Origin: Bog-473 sp963763575
Lineage (GTDB): Bacteria; Actinomycetota; Acidimicrobiia; Acidimicrobiales; RAAP-2
Direction: 5' to 3'
DNA length: 64,000 nt
Assembly: GCA_963763575.1 (NCBI GenBank)
Contig: CAVXPD010000004.1
Span: forward strand, 930,001-994,000
This document shows, piece after piece, positions 59,504 through 64,000 of the stretch. The first letter of the stretch is position 1. Each line of letters begins with the position of its first letter. The translations under genes and the position numbers were made by a program. The notes beneath the pieces were generated by a model. That model saw nothing but the letters and a program-made list of their open reading frames with translations, was not told where the DNA came from and searched no databases.

Positions 59504-59532
59504 AGGATAGCATGCCTCTCACTTGGTGAGAA
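59504..59532 (-). promoter_or_regulatory. Promoter of the Rieske operon, shared with the SDR promoter
   Basis: On the minus strand, -35 TTCTCA (59527-59532) and -10 TATCCT (59504-59509) are 17 bp apart. The flanks TTCTCACCAA and GCATGCTATC match the promoter at 40988-41016 base for base. The inverted repeat TCTCAC-TTG-GTGAGA overlaps the -35, so a regulator could bind here. Confidence 0.6.
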
Positions 59533-59571
59533 GGGCGTTTCCGCTGGCCGCTCTCCTTCCTCCGGGATGAA

Positions 59572-60501
59572 TCAGGGTGGATCGCCGCTGGCTTCCACGT
59601 CGGACAAGCTCGCCTTGTGCAGCGTGTTGGCGGCCAGGCGCATGTGCGCCGCGTCGACCAGCCGGCCGTCGCGCCCGATGGCCCCGACGCCGCCGGCCTC
59701 CGCCTCCCGGTAGGCGGCGAGGGACGCGCGGGCCTCGGCCACCTCCTCGGGGGTCGGCGAGAAGACGTCGTTGGCGATCGGGACCTGGCCCGGATGGATG
59801 GCCCACTTGCCGTCGAAGCCGAGCGCGCTGGCCGCCGTGGCCGACCGGCGGTAGCCGTCGGGGTCCGCATAGTCGGGGTAGGGCGCGTCGATCGCGTCCA
59901 CGAGGCCGGCCCGGGCCGCGGTGAGCACCTGGGCGCGGGCGTAGTGCCAGAAGTCGCCCGGGTACGGCACCACCGGGTCGAAGTTGCCGTCGACCCGCGC
60001 GTGGAGCGACGCCGAGAGGTCGCCCGCGCCGAAGATCAATGCCTCGAGCCGGTCGCTCGATTGGGCGATCTCGAGCGCCCGGGCCAGGCCCTCCGCGTCC
60101 TCGATCAAGACCTCGAGTCCGATGCGCTTCGACAGACCGAGCTTCGTCTCGAGCTGGCCCAGCAGGACGTCCACCCACCAGACGTCGCGGGCGGCCCGCA
60201 CCTTCGGCACGATGAGCACGTCGACGCACTCACGCGCCCCGGTGACGACCTCGATGATGTCGCCGTGGCACCACGGCGTCTCGATGCCGTTGACGCGCAC
60301 CGCCCGCACGGTCCGGCCCCAGTCCAGGCCCGTCAGCGCGCCGACGGCGACGGCGCGGGCAGACTCCTTCGCGGACGGCGCGCACGCGTCCTCGAGGTCG
60401 AGGAACACGAGGTCGGCTCCCGTCTTCGGCGCCTTTTCGCACATGCGCTCGCTGCTGGCCGGGGTGGCCAGCTCCGATCGACGCGCCCGGGGTGCACGCA
60501 C
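59572..60501 (-). CDS. HpcH/HpaI aldolase or CitE-like CoA-ester lyase
   Basis: This 309-aa CitE/Mcl-like TIM-barrel lyase has RSELATPASSERMCEKAPKTGADLVFLDLEDA (Mg-binding and start), VLIVPKVRAA, and ALIFGAGDLSASL. FDGKWAIHPGQVP supplies the C-terminal substrate lid. Members cleave malyl-, citramalyl- or related beta-hydroxyacyl-CoA into acetyl-CoA plus an alpha-keto acid. It is in the same operon as a CoA transferase, which fits making and then cleaving a hydroxyacyl-CoA. Confidence 0.9.
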   Translation of the reverse strand: MRAPRARRSELATPASSERMCEKAPKTGADLVFLDLEDACAPSAKESARAVAVGALTGLDWGRTVRAVRVNGIETPWCHGDIIEVVTGARECVDVLIVPKVRAARDVWWVDVLLGQLETKLGLSKRIGLEVLIEDAEGLARALEIAQSSDRLEALIFGAGDLSASLHARVDGNFDPVVPYPGDFWHYARAQVLTAARAGLVDAIDAPYPDYADPDGYRRSATAASALGFDGKWAIHPGQVPIANDVFSPTPEEVAEARASLAAYREAEAGGVGAIGRDGRLVDAAHMRLAANTLHKASLSDVEASGDPP

Positions 60502-60521
60502 CGCTCTCCCCTCGCCCAGCC

Positions 60522-61724
60522 TCAGATCGTCCCGGCCGCCCGCAGCGCCGCCAGGCGTTGGGCGTCCAGGCCGAGCAGCTCACCATAGACCGCGTCGTTG
60601 TCCGCCCCGAGGCCCCGGCCGAGATACTCCACGACCCCGGGGGTGTCACTGAACCGCACCACTGGCGCCTGCACGGTCATGGGCCCGAGGTCGGGGTCGT
60701 CGACCCGGAGGAAGGATCCCCGCGCCTGCAGGTGTTCGTCGGCCAGCAGCTGCTCGGCGTCGTAGACGGGTGCCGCCGCCACCTCCGCGCGCTCGAACGT
60801 GTCCATGACCTCGTCAAGGGTCCGTGGCGCGATCCATTGGGCCACGAGCCCGTCGACCTCGCGCGCCCGCGCCTGGCGCTGCACCGGGTCCGCGTAGCGC
60901 GGGTCGTCCACCAGCTCGGGCCGGCCGATGGCGCGGAACACGCGCAGCGCGATGTTCTGGGACGCGCTCGAGACGGCCAGCCATCTGCCGTCCTTCGTCC
61001 GGTACGCGTTGCGCGGTGCGCTGGCCGGGAGCAGGTTCCCGACGCGACCCGCGATCTTGCCCAGGTGGCTGTAGGCCAAGGTCGACGTCTCGATGAGCCG
61101 TGCCAGCGGCTCGATCAGGTTGACGTCGATCAGCTGGCCGCCTCCTCCGTGCACGTCGCGGTAGTAGAGCGCCATCATGACGGCCGCCGTCGACGACTGC
61201 GCGGCCACGCCGTCGGCCAGGAAGAAGGGGGGCAGGGTCGGCGGGCCGTCGGGTTGGCCCGTGACGTGCGCGAACCCGCTCATCGCCTCGGCCAGGGTGC
61301 CGAAGCCGGGCCGGTCGCTCTTGGGCCCGCCCAACCCGTAGCCGCTCACGTGCAGCATCACGACGTGGGGGTGCGCGGCGTGCACCGACTCGTAGTCGAG
61401 GCCCCATTTGGCCAGGGCGCTCGGGCGGTTGTTGATCACGACGACGTCGCTCACCTCGAGGAGGCGGTGGAACAGTTCCTGGCCGTCGGCGTTGCGCAGG
61501 TCGAGCGTCACACACCGCTTGTTGCGGCTCATGCTCTTCCAGAACAGCCCGACCCCATCCTTGAGCTCGCCCCAAGTGCGCAACGGGTCGCCGACGCCGG
61601 GCTGCTCGACCTTGATCACCTCGGCCCCGAACTCCCCGAGCATGGTGGCCACCATCGGGCCGGCCGCCAGCGTGGCCGCGTCGATCACGCGGAGGCCACG
61701 GAGCGGGCGAGCCGTCTCAGGCAC
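60522..61724 (-). CDS. CaiB/BaiF family CoA transferase
   Basis: This 400-aa class III CoA transferase has LRGLRVIDAATLAAGPMVATMLGEFGAEVIKVE, MSRNKRCVTLDLRNADG, and PGFGTLAEAMSGFAHVTG. The GTG start overlaps the stop of the FMN monooxygenase gene by 8 bp. It would attach CoA to the acid produced upstream so that the neighbouring lyase can cleave it. Confidence 0.93.
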   Translation of the reverse strand: MPETARPLRGLRVIDAATLAAGPMVATMLGEFGAEVIKVEQPGVGDPLRTWGELKDGVGLFWKSMSRNKRCVTLDLRNADGQELFHRLLEVSDVVVINNRPSALAKWGLDYESVHAAHPHVVMLHVSGYGLGGPKSDRPGFGTLAEAMSGFAHVTGQPDGPPTLPPFFLADGVAAQSSTAAVMMALYYRDVHGGGGQLIDVNLIEPLARLIETSTLAYSHLGKIAGRVGNLLPASAPRNAYRTKDGRWLAVSSASQNIALRVFRAIGRPELVDDPRYADPVQRQARAREVDGLVAQWIAPRTLDEVMDTFERAEVAAAPVYDAEQLLADEHLQARGSFLRVDDPDLGPMTVQAPVVRFSDTPGVVEYLGRGLGADNDAVYGELLGLDAQRLAALRAAGTI

Positions 61725-63072
61725 CCGGGCCCATCCCAGGGCGTTCGAGCCCGAGATGCTCGCGCAGCGTCGCGCCCTCGTAGCGGTCGCGGAACACCCC
61801 TCGACGCTGGAGCTGGGGCACGACCAGGCGGACCATGTCCTCGTAGGCGCCCGGGCTGTGGGTGGCCGCGATCACGAAGCCGTCGCACGCGCCGCTCTCG
61901 AACCACGCCTCCATCTGATCTGCGATGTCCGGCCCCGTGCCCACGAAGCGCGGGCCCTGCAGCAGCGTGGCGCGGTGGCCGGCCAGGTCGCCGAGCGTCA
62001 CCGTCTCGCCGCCGATGTGTCTCTTGATGTTCTGCACCAGCCCCCGGATGCCAGAGACCGACTCGATGAGCTCGTCGGTGATGGGGGCATCGAGGGCCAG
62101 GCCGGCGAAGTCGTAGTTCATCAGCTCGGAGAGGAGCGTCAGCGACGCCATGGGGTCGACCAGGTCGTTGAGGAACAGCTGCTCGCGCTCCTCGGCGTGT
62201 GCCTTCGACTCGCCGACGACCGTGTATGCCATGGGGACCATCTTGACGGCCTCCGGGTCCCGGCCCCGCTCGCCGATCTTCCCCTTCTGGTCCTTGTAGT
62301 GCGAGCGCGCGATCTCGATATCGGGATCGCCCGTGAAGATCAGCTCGGCCCAGCGCGCCGCGAAGTCGCGGCCCCGCCCCGACGACCCGGCCTGCAGGAG
62401 AACGGGCCGCCCCTGCGGGGAGCGGGGCACCGTCAGCGGTCCGCGCACGCTGAACCACTCGCCGTCGTGGTCGAGCTCGCGGACCTTGGCCGGGTCGGCG
62501 AAGAGCGGGGTCTCGCGGTCGAGCACGAGCGCGTCGTCCGCCCAGGTGTCCCACAAACCGGTCGTCGCCTCGAGGAATTCGTCGGCCCGGTCGTAGCGGA
62601 CGTCGTGTGGGATCGCCTCCTTGAACCCGTAATTCTGCGCCTCACTGTCGTTCACCGACGTGACGACGTTCCAGGCGGCGCGCCCGCCCGAGAGGTGATC
62701 GAGCGTCGCGAACGTGCGGGCGACGTGGAAGGGCGTGTAGTAGGTCGTCGAGTATGTCGCCCCGAGGCCGATGCGGCTGGTGACCGCGGCGCAGACGCCC
62801 AGTACGACGCTCAGGTCCAGCTTCACCGGGCGGGCCCCCGTCCGCACGGCCTCGGCGACAGACCCGCCGTAGATCCCGGGCATGGCCAGGCGGTCGTCGA
62901 AGAACATGAGGTCGAAACAGCCCTCCTCGAGGGTCCGGGCCAGTTTCTCGTAGTACCCCGCCGTCAGGAACCCGTGTTCGGTGGCGGGGTGCCGCCAGGA
63001 CCCGGCGTAGACGGTGGCGTTCCCCGCCTGCATGAATCCGACCAGGGCCATGTGCCGCTTCGGTGTCGCCAC
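61717..63072 (-). CDS. NtaA/SnaA/DszA-type FMN-dependent monooxygenase
   Basis: This 451-aa luciferase-like monooxygenase has TAGYYEKLARTLEEGCFDLMFFDDRLAM, TYSTTYYTPFHVARTFATLDHLSGGRAAWNVVTS and RSPQGRPVLLQAGSSGRGRDFAARWAELIF. This is the NtaA/SnaA/DszA group, which uses FMNH2 from a separate reductase to oxidise nitrilotriacetate, sulfur or amine substrates. GTG 63072 follows GGAGGGAC. It is the first gene of the minus-strand operon that ends at 57852. Confidence 0.92.
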   Translation of the reverse strand: MATPKRHMALVGFMQAGNATVYAGSWRHPATEHGFLTAGYYEKLARTLEEGCFDLMFFDDRLAMPGIYGGSVAEAVRTGARPVKLDLSVVLGVCAAVTSRIGLGATYSTTYYTPFHVARTFATLDHLSGGRAAWNVVTSVNDSEAQNYGFKEAIPHDVRYDRADEFLEATTGLWDTWADDALVLDRETPLFADPAKVRELDHDGEWFSVRGPLTVPRSPQGRPVLLQAGSSGRGRDFAARWAELIFTGDPDIEIARSHYKDQKGKIGERGRDPEAVKMVPMAYTVVGESKAHAEEREQLFLNDLVDPMASLTLLSELMNYDFAGLALDAPITDELIESVSGIRGLVQNIKRHIGGETVTLGDLAGHRATLLQGPRFVGTGPDIADQMEAWFESGACDGFVIAATHSPGAYEDMVRLVVPQLQRRGVFRDRYEGATLREHLGLERPGMGPGA

Positions 63073-63090
63073 GTCCCTCCCTCTATCTGA

Positions 63091-63139
63091 TTGGGCCCGT
63101 CAATCAGGCCCGCTTATTGGGCCCGTCAATTAGGCCCGC
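63091..63139. repeat. Direct repeat of 23 bp in the divergent GntR/monooxygenase promoter
   Basis: Two near-identical 23-bp units (63091-63113 and 63117-63139, one mismatch) contain TTGGGCCCGTCAAT and AGGCCCGC. Related shorter elements follow (CGGCCCGATCAATCAA, GCTGATTGGGC). The 26-bp period is consistent with cooperative repressor binding. It lies between the monooxygenase operon and the GntR gene. Confidence 0.8.
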
Positions 63140-63200
63140 CGCTCGGCCCGATCAATCAACAAAAGCCGCTGATTGGGCTGGCGGGACCTTAATATGTAAT

Positions 63201-63875
63201 ATTTCAGATATCAAACTGATCAGCACGACCGTCCGGGCCCAAGCGGCCAACGAATTGCGCGACCGGATCCTTACCGGGCGCCTGGGGCCGGGCGACCGCC
63301 TCGACCTCGACCAGCTCACCGCGGAGTTCGGCATCAGCCGCACGCCGATCCGCGAGGCGCTGCTCGAATTGTCCTACGAGGGCCTCGTCGCCATCACCCC
63401 GCGCAGCGGTATGGCGGTCGTCGGCATCACACCGCAGGACGCAGTCGACAATTTCGCCATCTTGGCGGCCCTGGCCGGCAAGGGGGCGGAGATGGCGACC
63501 GGTCGCCTCACCCCCGACGAGCTCCGCGACCTGCGCGCGCTTGCCGCCGCGATCGACGGCGCGCAGGACGTGGTCGCCGCCAACCGCACCTTCCATCGCG
63601 CCATCAACCTGGCCGCGCGCTCGCCCCGGCTCGTGACCTACCTGCGCCAGGCCGTGCGCGTCGTGCCCGGCAACTATTTCGAGCTCTTCCCCGAACAGGA
63701 GGAGCGCAGCCGACGCGAGCACGCGGCGCTGCTCGATGCCATGGAACGCGGCGGGGCGGACGAGGCGCGCCGCATCATGGAGGCGCACGTCCTCACCGCG
63801 GGCGAGGCGCTCGGAAGCTGGCTGGCGGAGCTGGCAGCCAAGGATTCGGGCGACGAGGCGACGCGTCGCGCCTGA
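63201..63875 (+). CDS. GntR family (FadR-type) transcriptional regulator
   Basis: The GntR winged HTH is clear: AQAANELRDRILTGRLGPGDRLDLDQLTAEFGISRTPIREALLELSYEGLV. The FadR-type C-terminal ligand domain contains FHRAINLAAR and EHAALLDAMERGGADEARRIMEAHV. No ATG or GTG lies at the expected position. Candidate starts are ATT 63201, ATC 63210 or CTG 63216, and an ATT start is unusual. An upstream GTG at 63063 would add an unlikely N-terminus. The start is therefore uncertain. It probably controls the divergent monooxygenase operon. Confidence 0.85.
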   Translation: MSDIKLISTTVRAQAANELRDRILTGRLGPGDRLDLDQLTAEFGISRTPIREALLELSYEGLVAITPRSGMAVVGITPQDAVDNFAILAALAGKGAEMATGRLTPDELRDLRALAAAIDGAQDVVAANRTFHRAINLAARSPRLVTYLRQAVRVVPGNYFELFPEQEERSRREHAALLDAMERGGADEARRIMEAHVLTAGEALGSWLAELAAKDSGDEATRRA

Positions 63876-63912
63876 AGCCGTTGGCGCCGGGCCGGAGCGA
63901 GCCCGCAGCCGG

Positions 63913-64000
63913 TCACACCGTCATCGCCAGCCGCGCCCCTTCGAGGAGGCCGGCGCCCGACGGCGTCGCCTCGGGGTCGAGGAACCACTGCACCATGTAG
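63913..64000 (-). CDS. 3' end of an unidentified gene
   Basis: The last 28 codons of a minus-strand gene read VQWFLDPEATPSGAGLLEGA and then RLAMTV before a TGA at 63913. The rest is outside the window. I do not recognise the family. Confidence 0.6.
   Translation of the reverse strand, partial: YMVQWFLDPEATPSGAGLLEGARLAMTV

Overview
The window is a high-GC actinobacterial segment. GTG starts, frequent 4-bp GTGA stop/start overlaps, F420-type enzymes and many TetR regulators support this. An Acidimicrobiia- or Mycobacteriales-like host seems most likely, but the sequence alone does not settle it. Most of the window is a dense CoA-ester catabolic cluster of the kind used for steroids, terpenoids, cyclic acids or similar hydrophobic carboxylates. 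No substrate can be assigned with confidence.

Region 1 (1-33.1 kb) looks like one large pathway regulon. It holds a branched-chain-type ABC importer (livF partial, livG, fused livHM), several amidohydrolase_2 proteins, two enoyl-CoA hydratase-like proteins, a DUF35-aldolase fusion and a separate DUF35/thiolase pair. It also holds an aldehyde dehydrogenase/P450/acyl-CoA dehydrogenase operon, a translationally coupled acyl-CoA dehydrogenase plus APH-type kinase, a CoA transferase, an SDR and thioesterases. Six intergenic sites share a palindrome with core YGACGTCR and AT-rich flanks. They sit in front of the transporter and most of these operons, so one repressor, perhaps the TetR at 8.7 kb, probably controls them together.

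Region 2 (33.2-49.3 kb) starts with an orphan substrate-binding protein whose C-terminus appears frameshifted. It continues with a P450-SDR-TetR-ferredoxin operon behind two tandem 18-bp palindromes, then an SDR/amidohydrolase/CMD/dehydrogenase operon. It ends with a second acyl-CoA dehydrogenase pair, an aldehyde dehydrogenase, a three-domain flavin/2Fe-2S reductase and a hotdog protein.

Region 3 (49.3-57.8 kb) is compositionally different (lower GC by eye) and looser. It contains a TauD-type dioxygenase, two RibD-like reductases, a methyltransferase, a decayed adenylate cyclase gene, and NIPSNAP and SRPBCC proteins. It also contains a phytanoyl-CoA dioxygenase gene cut cleanly by an IS110-family element, whose long non-coding end carries a strong RNA-like stem.

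Region 4 (57.8-64 kb) is a minus-strand operon: FMN monooxygenase, CoA transferase, CoA-ester lyase, Rieske oxygenase and a small unknown protein. A divergent GntR regulator faces it. The Rieske gene's promoter shares an unusual element with the SDR promoter at 41 kb.
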